Assembly: GCA_947475795.1 (NCBI GenBank)
Contig: CANJOX010000053.1
Span: forward strand, 1 to 12,551
Source of the DNA: Gemmatimonadota bacterium
GTDB lineage: Bacteria > Gemmatimonadota > Gemmatimonadetes > Gemmatimonadales > Gemmatimonadaceae
Direction: 5' to 3'
DNA length: 12,551 nt
The position numbers and the translations under genes are program-made. Numbering within the stretch: the stretch's first letter is position 1; every line of letters begins with the position of its first letter. The notes beneath the pieces are model-generated. The model searched no databases and was not told the DNA's origin. It saw nothing but the letters and a program-made list of their open reading frames with translations. This document shows positions 5,909 to 12,551 of the stretch, piece after piece.

Positions 5909-7144
5909 ATGTCCGATACCACCTACGTACGCAAAGGCTTCGGTCTCAAGGCCGAGGTGCAGGATACGCTCGCCGCCGACTACACCGGTCAGCTGGTGGA
6001 TATGCTCCGCGCGCGCGAGTACACGCTGGCGGCGGGCGACACCACGGTGCGTCTCGCGAAGGAGTTCGGGTTCTGCTACGGCGTGGAGCGCGCCGTCGAT
6101 TACGCCTATCAGACCCGCATCAAATTCCCCGACAAGCGGATTTTTCTGGCGGGGGAGATCATCCACAATCCGCACGTCAACGCGAAGTTGCGTGAGATGG
6201 GGGTGGTGTTCCTCGCCGCGAGCGGCAAAGGCTTCGACTATGCGCCGGTGGAGCCGGCGGACGTCGTCATCCTGCCGGCGTTCGGCGTGACCATCCAGGA
6301 TTTCCAGACGCTGCGCGAGTTGGGGTGCGTGGTAGTGGACACCACGTGCGGCTCAGTGCTGAACGTGTGGAAGCGGGTGGAGGTGTACGCCCGCGATGGA
6401 TTCACGTCGCTCATTCACGGCAAGTACTACCACGAGGAAACCCGCGCGACGGCGTCGCAGGTGGAGAAGTACCCCGGCGGTCAGTACATCGTGGTGCGCG
6501 ACATGGACGAAGCCGATCTCGTGATGGACTACATCGAGCACCGGGCGGGCCGTCCCACCGCGCGTCCCGCGCTCACGCGCGCGGCGTTCCTGGACAAGTT
6601 CGCGCGGGCGGCGTCGGACCATTTTGATCCCGACGTGCACCTCGACCGGATCGGCGTGGCTAACCAAACCACCATGCTGGCGCGCGAGTCGCTGGCGATC
6701 GGCGCGGCGGTGGGTGAGGCGATGGCGCGCGCGTACGGCGACGCGCACCGCTCGGAGCACTTCCGCACGTTCGACACGATCTGCAGCGCCACGCAGGACC
6801 GTCAGGACGCCGTGGTCGAATTGCTGCGGGAGCCGCTCGATCTGATGGTGGTCGTGGGCGGCTACAACTCGAGCAATACGATTTCGCTGGCCGCCCTGTG
6901 TGCGGAGCAGGTCCCGACGTACCACATCGCCGACCCGGACGACATCGACGTCGAGGGGAACGCCGTGCGCTTCCGCACCATCGGTCCGCATCATCACGAG
7001 GAGTCGCTCACCGACTGGATTCCGCGCGCGGGCGCGTTGCGGGTCGGCATCACGGCCGGGGCGAGCACACCGAACAACAAGATCGGTCAGGCGGTAGCCC
7101 GTGTGTTTGCGATTCGTGGCGAGCAGGTGGATACGCAGCTGTGA
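5909..7144 (+). CDS. ispH: 4-hydroxy-3-methylbut-2-enyl diphosphate reductase IspH, long plant/cyanobacterial type
   Basis: The last enzyme of the MEP isoprenoid pathway: it reduces HMBPP to IPP and DMAPP with a [4Fe-4S] cluster. All three cluster cysteines are present: Cys56 (FGFCYGVERAV), Cys147 (VVDTTCGSV) and Cys292 (TFDTICSATQ). Substrate residues are visible in EIIHNPHVN (83-91), HGKYYHEET (170-178, with Glu177 aligning with the E. coli proton donor Glu126) and GGYNSSNT (317-324). At 411 residues it is about 95 longer than E. coli IspH. It has the plant/cyanobacterial features: an N-terminal extension of about 45 residues, PAFGV (123-127) in place of SAHGV, an insertion at about 205-245, and ITAGASTPNNK near the end. 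ATG 5909 is chosen by similarity; no ribosome site is clear, and the thioesterase stop is 10 bases upstream. Confidence 0.95.
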   Translation: MSDTTYVRKGFGLKAEVQDTLAADYTGQLVDMLRAREYTLAAGDTTVRLAKEFGFCYGVERAVDYAYQTRIKFPDKRIFLAGEIIHNPHVNAKLREMGVVFLAASGKGFDYAPVEPADVVILPAFGVTIQDFQTLRELGCVVVDTTCGSVLNVWKRVEVYARDGFTSLIHGKYYHEETRATASQVEKYPGGQYIVVRDMDEADLVMDYIEHRAGRPTARPALTRAAFLDKFARAASDHFDPDVHLDRIGVANQTTMLARESLAIGAAVGEAMARAYGDAHRSEHFRTFDTICSATQDRQDAVVELLREPLDLMVVVGGYNSSNTISLAALCAEQVPTYHIADPDDIDVEGNAVRFRTIGPHHHEESLTDWIPRAGALRVGITAGASTPNNKIGQAVARVFAIRGEQVDTQL

Positions 7145-7194
7145 CCAGCCGTTGAGGCGTTCCGGCGTCACCGGTACTCGGAGAGGATGACTGC

Positions 7195-7878
7195 ATGAAT
7201 GGCACGATGGTGGACTTCGATGCGAACGGCGGCACGGCCGCCGGGTACCTCGCGCTCCCGCCGTCGGGCCACGGCCCCGGACTGCTGGTGCTGCAGGAAT
7301 GGTGGGGGTTGGTGGATCACATCAAGCAGCTCGCCGACCGCTTCGCGGCGGCCGGTTTCGTGGCGCTGGCCCCCGACTTGTACCGTGGCGAATCGACGAC
7401 GGCCCCCGACGAGGCCCGTCGGCTCATGATGGAGCTCGACTTGCCGGCCACGGCAGCCGCGCTCCGCGGCGGTGCTGAGTATCTGCGGGCGCACCCGGCC
7501 GTCTTGCCCAACAAGGTGGGCGCGATCGGTTTCTGCATGGGCGGGCAGCTGGCCCTGTACGCGGCCACGGCGCACCCGGATGTGATCGACGCGGTGGTGG
7601 ATTTCTATGGCATCTTCAACCCGCGGGTGCCGGTGGATATCACGGCGCTGCGTGCGCCCGTGCAGGCGCACTTCGGTGCGCACGATGCCTCGATCCCGCA
7701 GGCGCGCGTGGACGAGCTGATGACGGCGGTGGCGGCCACCGGCGTACCGGCCGAGACGTACGTCTACGACGCCGGTCATGCGTTCTTCAACGATACCCGC
7801 CCCGCGATCTACCAGCCGGAGGCGGCCGCGCTCGCGTGGGACCGCACGCTGACGTTCCTACGGCGTACGCTGGTGTGA
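7195..7878 (+). CDS. Dienelactone hydrolase family protein
   Basis: A 227-residue alpha/beta hydrolase of the dienelactone hydrolase family. The catalytic triad is clear: Cys114 in the nucleophile elbow GFCMGG, Asp164 in GAHDASIP and His195 in DAGHAFFND. Glu35 in LQEWWGL matches the conserved glutamate that gates the cysteine. There is no signal peptide, so it is cytoplasmic. Classical members open dienelactone in chlorocatechol breakdown, but most homologues act on other lactones or esters, and no catechol genes are present here. A good ribosome site (GGAGAGGA, 7180-7187) precedes ATG 7195 by 7 bases. It lies 50 bases after ispH and 46 before the SDR gene. A lactone-opening role feeding the following operon is conceivable but untested. 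Confidence 0.92.
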   Translation: MNGTMVDFDANGGTAAGYLALPPSGHGPGLLVLQEWWGLVDHIKQLADRFAAAGFVALAPDLYRGESTTAPDEARRLMMELDLPATAAALRGGAEYLRAHPAVLPNKVGAIGFCMGGQLALYAATAHPDVIDAVVDFYGIFNPRVPVDITALRAPVQAHFGAHDASIPQARVDELMTAVAATGVPAETYVYDAGHAFFNDTRPAIYQPEAAALAWDRTLTFLRRTLV

Positions 7879-7879
7879 G

Positions 7880-7893
7880 GCCGCGGTCGCGGC
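7880..7893 (+). terminator. Weak hairpin after the DLH gene
   Basis: GCCGC (7880-7884) and GCGGC (7889-7893) enclose a 4-base loop, and a pyrimidine-rich stretch (TTCTGTCCTTT) follows. A 5-bp stem without a pure T-run is a weak terminator candidate. If it works, the SDR-ACAD-kinase genes would form a separate transcript from DLH. Confidence 0.25.
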
Positions 7894-7924
7894 ACTCCGT
7901 TCTGTCCTTTCATCCCACTCCGTC

Positions 7925-8719
7925 ATGCACGAGCCTCTGACTTCACCCCATAGCGATGCGCTGGCCCGCCTGCGCCTCGACGGCAAAGTGGCCATCGTGA
8001 CCGGTGGTACGCGCGGCATCGGTCTCGCCATTGCCACGACACTGGCGCGTGCCGGCGCCCGCGTGACCATCTCGAGCCGCAAGGCGGAGCACGTCGATGC
8101 GGCGGTGGCCGCGCTCCGGGCTGAAGGACTCGAGGTGTTCGGCCTGCCGGCGCACATGGGCCAAGCCGCCGATGCCCACGAACTCGCGGCCCGGACGATC
8201 GAGCACTTCGATGGGATCGACATCATCGTCAACAACGCCGCGACCAATCCGATTTTCGGTCCGTTGCAGCAGGCCAGCGACGAGGCGTTCGACAAGATCT
8301 TCGCCGTGAACCTCAAGGGGCCGCTCGAGTTGTGCCGGACGGCGCACACCGTGATGGCGCAGCGCGGCGGCGGCTCGATCGTGAATCTCTCGAGCATCGG
8401 CGGCGTGTCGCCCGAGGCGGGTCTCGGACTCTACAGCGTGAGCAAGGCCGCGCTGATCTCGCTCACGAAGGTGATGGCGCAGGAGTGGGGCGCCGACGGG
8501 ATCCGGGCCAACGTGATCTGCCCCGGGCTGATCAAGACGAAGTTCTCGAAGGCCCTCTGGCAGGACGCGCAGATCGCCGATCAGGTCCTCGGCCATCAGC
8601 CGATCCGTCGCATCGGTGTGCCTGATGACGTGGCCGGCCTGGCCCTGTTTCTCGCGTCGGACGCCTCGTCGTACTGCACGGGCGGCGTGTACATGGTGGA
8701 TGGCGGGTATCTCACGTGA
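7925..8719 (+). CDS. Short-chain dehydrogenase/reductase, candidate 4-oxoacyl-CoA reductase (LvaD-like)
   Basis: A 264-residue classical SDR using NAD(P)H. The cofactor motif is TGGTRGIG (26-33), followed by NNAA (103-106), the catalytic Asn129 (VNLKG), Ser157 in NLSSIGG, and Tyr170-x3-Lys174 (YSVSK). The ISSRK segment after the second strand (49-53) places Ser and Arg-Lys where NADP(H) is usually preferred. Its stop overlaps the start of the acyl-CoA dehydrogenase gene by 4 bases (GTGA), so they are translationally coupled. In the P. putida lva operon an SDR in the same company (LvaD) reduces levulinyl-CoA to 4-hydroxyvaleryl-CoA; the same role is inferred here from context only. A general alcohol/ketone SDR is the alternative. 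ATG 7925 lacks a visible ribosome site. Confidence 0.92.
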   Translation: MHEPLTSPHSDALARLRLDGKVAIVTGGTRGIGLAIATTLARAGARVTISSRKAEHVDAAVAALRAEGLEVFGLPAHMGQAADAHELAARTIEHFDGIDIIVNNAATNPIFGPLQQASDEAFDKIFAVNLKGPLELCRTAHTVMAQRGGGSIVNLSSIGGVSPEAGLGLYSVSKAALISLTKVMAQEWGADGIRANVICPGLIKTKFSKALWQDAQIADQVLGHQPIRRIGVPDDVAGLALFLASDASSYCTGGVYMVDGGYLT

Positions 8720-9939
8720 GCCATGCCCGTTCCATGCCGGCCACCGAGGTGGACGCGCTGCTCGCCACGGCGCGCACGTTCGTGCAGGAGGTGCTGGTCC
8801 CGCTGGAATCGCAGCTGCTCCACGGCACGTGGGCGCACAGCGAACCGCTCCTCGCCGGTGTGCGCGCGGAGGCCCGTGCCCGCGGCCTCTGGGCGCCCTT
8901 CCTGCCGCGCGCGCTGGGTGGACTCGACATGCCGCTCGATGCGTACGCGAGACTGAGCGAGGTGCTGGGGTGGACGCCGTATGGTCACTACGCATGCAAC
9001 TGCCAGGCGCCGGACGTCGGCAACATGGAGCTGCTGCTGCAGTTCGGGACCGACCAGCAGCAGGCCACATATCTCGAACCGCTGGCGCGCGGCGAGATCC
9101 GTAGCTGCTTCGCCATGACTGAACCGGAGCACGCCGGCTCGAATCCGGTGTGGATGTCCACCACGGCGGTGCGCGACGGCGACGAACTCGTGATCACCGG
9201 GCACAAGTGGTTTACCAGCAGCGCCGATGGGGCGTCGTTCGCCGTGGTGATGGCGGTGACCGAACCGGACGCCCCGCACAAGCACGCCCGTGCCAGCCAG
9301 ATCCTCGTGCCGCTGCCCGCGCCGGGGTACACGCTGGTGCGCAATATCGCGGTCATGGGCGAGAGCGGCGGCGGGTGGTCGAGTCACGCCGAGGTGCGCT
9401 TTGACGGCGTGCGCGTGCCCGTCACGAACATCCTCGGCGCACCGGGCCGTGGCTTCGCGCTGGCGCAGGAGCGGCTCGGTCCCGGGCGCATCCATCACTG
9501 CATGCGCTGGATCGGTATTTGCGAACGGGCCTTCGACCTGATGTGTCGACGTGCGGCGTCGCGCGAGCTGGCGCCCGGGGACGTGTTGGCGAACAAGCAG
9601 CAGGTGCAGTTCTGGATCGCCGATTCGCGCATCGAGATCCATGCGGCGCGGTTGATGGTGATGGATGCGGCCACGCGCATGGCGCGCGAGGGACAGGAGG
9701 CAGCGCGTGAGGAGATTGCGTACATCAAGGTGTTCGTGGCGAACACGCTGCAGCGCGTCCTCGATCGCGCGATTCAGGCGCACGGCGCGCTGGGGATGAC
9801 GGACGATACCCCGTTGGCGTGGTGGTACCGCCACGAGCGTGCGGCCCGCATTTATGACGGCGCGGACGAAGTACACCGGTCCGTGATCGCCCGGAGGGCA
9901 CTCAAGCCCTATCTCGCGTCCGCCACACCCCGTGACTGA
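8716..9939 (+). CDS. ACAD10/ACAD11-type acyl-CoA dehydrogenase (LvaC-like)
   Basis: A 407-residue FAD-dependent acyl-CoA dehydrogenase fold. The first family signature is CFAMTEPEHAGSN (131-143), then GHKWFTSSADGA (162-173), and the C-terminal AHGALGMTDDTPLAWW (355-370). The catalytic-base segment reads RIYDGADEVHRSVIARR (378-394): Asp381 sits where medium-chain dehydrogenases carry Glu376 (YEGT). The DGxDEVH form is what I recall from human ACAD10/11 and bacterial relatives. GTG 8716 is chosen because it overlaps the SDR stop; ATG 8734 is an alternative. The kinase gene downstream overlaps by 8 bases, matching the kinase-dehydrogenase fusion in ACAD10/11. In those systems and in LvaC, the dehydrogenase acts on 4-phosphoacyl-CoA, removing phosphate on the way to 3-hydroxyacyl-CoA. 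The family is secure; the substrate is inferred. Confidence 0.92.
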   Translation: MSHARSMPATEVDALLATARTFVQEVLVPLESQLLHGTWAHSEPLLAGVRAEARARGLWAPFLPRALGGLDMPLDAYARLSEVLGWTPYGHYACNCQAPDVGNMELLLQFGTDQQQATYLEPLARGEIRSCFAMTEPEHAGSNPVWMSTTAVRDGDELVITGHKWFTSSADGASFAVVMAVTEPDAPHKHARASQILVPLPAPGYTLVRNIAVMGESGGGWSSHAEVRFDGVRVPVTNILGAPGRGFALAQERLGPGRIHHCMRWIGICERAFDLMCRRAASRELAPGDVLANKQQVQFWIADSRIEIHAARLMVMDAATRMAREGQEAAREEIAYIKVFVANTLQRVLDRAIQAHGALGMTDDTPLAWWYRHERAARIYDGADEVHRSVIARRALKPYLASATPRD

Positions 9940-11020
9940 CGGCACCATCGCGCTGCGCGAGGGTGAGCAGGTGGACGCCGACGCGCTGCTCGCGTGGCTC
10001 GTCACGTCGGTGCCCGCGCTGGTACCGCCGGGGGCGCACCTGCTCATCCGGCAATTCCCCTCCGGCTTTTCGAACCTGACGTATCTGGTCACCGTGGAGC
10101 ACGCGCAGGGGACGCGCGCGCTCGTGCTGCGCCGTCCGCCGCGCGGTGTCGCGGCGGGGATCGCCCACGATGTCGGGCGCGAGCACGGCATTCTCACGGC
10201 GCTGCGTCCACTGGGCGTTCCGGTGCCCGCTCCGGTGGCGCGATGCGATGATGCCAGCGTGATCGGTGCGCCGTTTTACCTCATGGAATATGTGGACGGT
10301 GTGATCCTCCGCGGTAAACCGCCCGCGATGCTCACCGATGACGCCGCCGCAATGCCGGGCAGACTGGCCGCGCTCTCGCACACCTTTGTGCACGCGCTCG
10401 CGCAGCTGCATGCCGTGGATGTGTCGTCGGAGCCGCTCGCGTCGCTGGGACGTCCGGATGGCTACGTCCAGCGTCAGGTACGAGGGTGGACGAAGCGATG
10501 GGAGGCGTCACGCACGGACGATGTGCCGACGCTCGACTGGGTGGCGGCATGGCTGGAAACACACCGTCCTCCCGATCGCGCCGCGACGCTCGTGCACAAC
10601 GACTTCAAGCTCGACAATCTCGTCCTCGAGCCCGATCTCTCGCGGGTCCGTGCGATTCTCGACTGGGAGATGGCCACGATCGGCGATCCGCTGATGGATC
10701 TCGGCACCAGTCTCGCGTATTGGGTCGAAGCCGACGACGCACCGATTTTTCGTGCGCTTGGCTTGGGAATCACGGCGTTGCCGGGTGCCATGACCCGCGC
10801 CGAGTTGGTGACGGTGTACGGCGCGCAACGCGGGATCGATGTGAGCGATGCGCCGTTCTACTATGCGTTCGGTTTGTTCAAGGTCGCGGTGATTGCGCAG
10901 CAGATCTACGCGCGGCACGTGAAGGGGCTGACCAGCGATCCACGCTTCGCGGTGTTGGGGCAGGTCGTGCAGGCGCTCGGGGTTGCGGCGAAGAGTGCGG
11001 CGGAGAGGGGAGTGGTGTAA
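9932..11020 (+). CDS. APH-fold phosphotransferase, candidate 4-hydroxyacyl-CoA kinase (LvaA/ACAD11 kinase-domain-like)
   Basis: A 362-residue kinase of the aminoglycoside phosphotransferase/choline kinase fold. The N-lobe has the glycine-containing FPSGFSNLTYLV (42-53), VLRRPP (65-70) in the strand that usually holds the ATP-binding Lys/Arg, and Glu84 in REHGIL. The catalytic loop is VHNDFKLDNLVL (221-232), with Asp224 as base and Asn229 for metal. The DFG-equivalent is ILDWEMATIGDP (242-253) with Asp244. VRGWTKRW (183-190) and the ILDWEMATIGDPLMDLG run are typical of the ACAD10/11-associated subgroup, not of antibiotic resistance enzymes. GTG 9932 overlaps the dehydrogenase stop by 8 bases. 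The inferred role is phosphorylation of the 4-hydroxyl of 4-hydroxyacyl-CoA. P. putida LvaA needs the small protein LvaB; none is seen here. Confidence 0.9.
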   Translation: MTDGTIALREGEQVDADALLAWLVTSVPALVPPGAHLLIRQFPSGFSNLTYLVTVEHAQGTRALVLRRPPRGVAAGIAHDVGREHGILTALRPLGVPVPAPVARCDDASVIGAPFYLMEYVDGVILRGKPPAMLTDDAAAMPGRLAALSHTFVHALAQLHAVDVSSEPLASLGRPDGYVQRQVRGWTKRWEASRTDDVPTLDWVAAWLETHRPPDRAATLVHNDFKLDNLVLEPDLSRVRAILDWEMATIGDPLMDLGTSLAYWVEADDAPIFRALGLGITALPGAMTRAELVTVYGAQRGIDVSDAPFYYAFGLFKVAVIAQQIYARHVKGLTSDPRFAVLGQVVQALGVAAKSAAERGVV

Positions 11021-11028
11021 CAGCCAAC

Positions 11029-11062
11029 GGCCCACGGCTGATGGCCCACGGCCCACGGCCGT
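11029..11062. repeat. Inverted, degenerate copies of the 14-bp repeat
   Basis: ATGGCCCACGGCCC at 11041-11054 matches the reverse complement of the 14-bp unit at 11152-11207 in 13 of 14 positions. Partial copies flank it (CGGCCCACGGCTG from 11029, CACGGCCGT to 11062). Together with the downstream tract these could pair into a long imperfect stem after the kinase stop codon. Confidence 0.6.
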
Positions 11063-11109
11063 CAGCCCCCAGCTCCCAGCCCCGGAGTCCACAGCCGCTC
11101 GTACCTGCG

Positions 11110-11139
11110 GGCTGTGGGCTCTCTGGCTGTGGGCTCTCG
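11110..11139. repeat. Two 15-bp units related to the tandem repeat
   Basis: GGCTGTGGGCTCTCT at 11110-11124 is followed directly by GGCTGTGGGCTCTCG at 11125-11139, differing only in the last base. They run into the 14-bp repeats and look like an older, diverged layer of the same expansion. Confidence 0.7.
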
Positions 11140-11210
11140 GCCGTGAGCCATGGGCCGTGAGCCATGGGCCGTGAGCCATGGGCCGTGAGCCATGGGCCGT
11201 GAGCCATGGG
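11138..11210. repeat. Tandem 14-bp repeat, five units
   Basis: The unit GGGCCGTGAGCCAT occurs four times without change (11152-11165, 11166-11179, 11180-11193, 11194-11207). One earlier copy differs only in its first base (11138-11151), and a partial GGG follows (11208-11210). Unit junctions create CCATGG. The unit length is not a multiple of three and the tract lies between the stop codons of two convergent genes, so it is non-coding. The exact identity of the units points to recent slippage and probable length variation between strains. Confidence 0.95.
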
Positions 11211-11215
11211 TTCTG

Positions 11216-12382
<1,167 letters not shown>

Positions 12383-12404
12383 CGCTATCTCTCCTGCCGC
12401 GCGC

Positions 12405-12551
12405 TCAATTGCGCAGCGGCTTGCCGGTCTTGAGGGTGTACGCGATCCGCTCCTGCGTCTCCTTGGTGCCGAGGAGGCTGAGGAACTGTTCGCGCTCGAG
12501 GTCGAGCAGGTCCTGTTCGGTGACATCGCGCGGTGCCCCGTCGCCGCCGCA
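12405..12551 (-). CDS. C-terminus of a FadN-type 3-hydroxyacyl-CoA dehydrogenase, cut by window edge
   Basis: The last 48 codons and stop of a gene that begins outside the window. The tail, including [19 protein letters not shown] and the final [13 protein letters not shown], matches the C-terminal end I know from FadN-type multifunctional 3-hydroxyacyl-CoA dehydrogenase/enoyl-CoA hydratase proteins of beta-oxidation, whose ends are typically GKPLRN. The thiolase follows 22 bases downstream, the same order as fadN-fadA in Bacillus subtilis. The catalytic domains are not in view, so the call rests on the tail and the neighbour. Confidence 0.8.
   Translation of the reverse strand, partial: CGGDGAPRDVTEQDLLDLEREQFLSLLGTKETQERIAYTLKTGKPLRN

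Noticed and set aside
4906..5922. 338-residue minus-strand open frame
   Set aside because: It is a GC-driven shadow of the universal stress protein and thioesterase genes, rich in Arg, His and Gly with no domain.
8596..10197. 533-residue minus-strand open frame opposite the dehydrogenase gene
   Set aside because: It lies antisense to a clear acyl-CoA dehydrogenase, has Arg/His-rich low-quality sequence and no recognisable motif.
9932..11020. Aminoglycoside resistance gene
   Set aside because: The fold is shared, but the ILDWEMATIGDPLMDLG and VRGWTKRW segments and the coupling to an ACAD10/11-type dehydrogenase fit the acyl-CoA-linked kinase subgroup.
11138..11210. CRISPR-like array
   Set aside because: Units are only 14 bp, directly abutting with no spacers, and no cas gene is near.

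Overview
The window is very GC-rich, gene-dense bacterial chromosome with short gaps, frequent GTG starts and many starts without an obvious Shine-Dalgarno sequence. I see no phage, insertion sequence, CRISPR, rRNA or tRNA. The mix of genes (CGNR zinc finger, tandem universal stress protein, long plant/cyanobacterial-type IspH, ACAD10/11-type dehydrogenase with a separate APH-like kinase, FadN/FadA pair) fits a free-living aerobic heterotroph. Gemmatimonadota is my tentative guess; it rests on general impression and was not tested.

Layout. (1) 1-2395: a truncated signalling-type protein and a GNAT acetyltransferase on the minus strand, divergent from a TetR-family repressor, then an ECF-like sigma factor on the plus strand. 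The TetR/GNAT spacer holds a perfect inverted repeat (973-992). Its 14-bp core pattern occurs again inside the GNAT coding start (848-863), so the repressor probably controls itself and GNAT from two sites. (2) 2423-3737, minus strand: a CGNR zinc-finger protein and a small coiled-coil protein, probably one operon. (3) 3880-5357: a YjjX-type house-cleaning NTPase, converging on and overlapping a two-domain universal stress protein. (4) 5437-11020, plus strand: 4HBT thioesterase, IspH, dienelactone-hydrolase-family protein, SDR, acyl-CoA dehydrogenase, APH-like kinase. (5) 11021-11215: a 14-bp tandem-repeat tract with inverted copies, between converging genes. (6) 11216-12551, minus strand: thiolase and the C-terminal end of a FadN-type 3-hydroxyacyl-CoA dehydrogenase.

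The most interesting part is 7925-11020. The last three plus-strand genes overlap by 4 and 8 bp, so they are almost surely co-translated. Together they match the SDR (LvaD), dehydrogenase (LvaC) and kinase (LvaA) parts of the Pseudomonas putida levulinate/4-hydroxyvalerate pathway. The dehydrogenase and kinase also match the two halves of the animal ACAD10/ACAD11 fusion proteins. I infer a 4-hydroxy (gamma-hydroxy) acyl-CoA catabolic module: the SDR interconverts 4-oxo and 4-hydroxyacyl-CoA, the kinase phosphorylates the 4-hydroxyl, and the dehydrogenase-fold enzyme removes phosphate and moves the oxygen to C3. The product would enter ordinary beta-oxidation, whose 3-hydroxyacyl-CoA dehydrogenase and thiolase lie immediately next door. 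No LvaB-like small protein and no acyl-CoA ligase is visible here.
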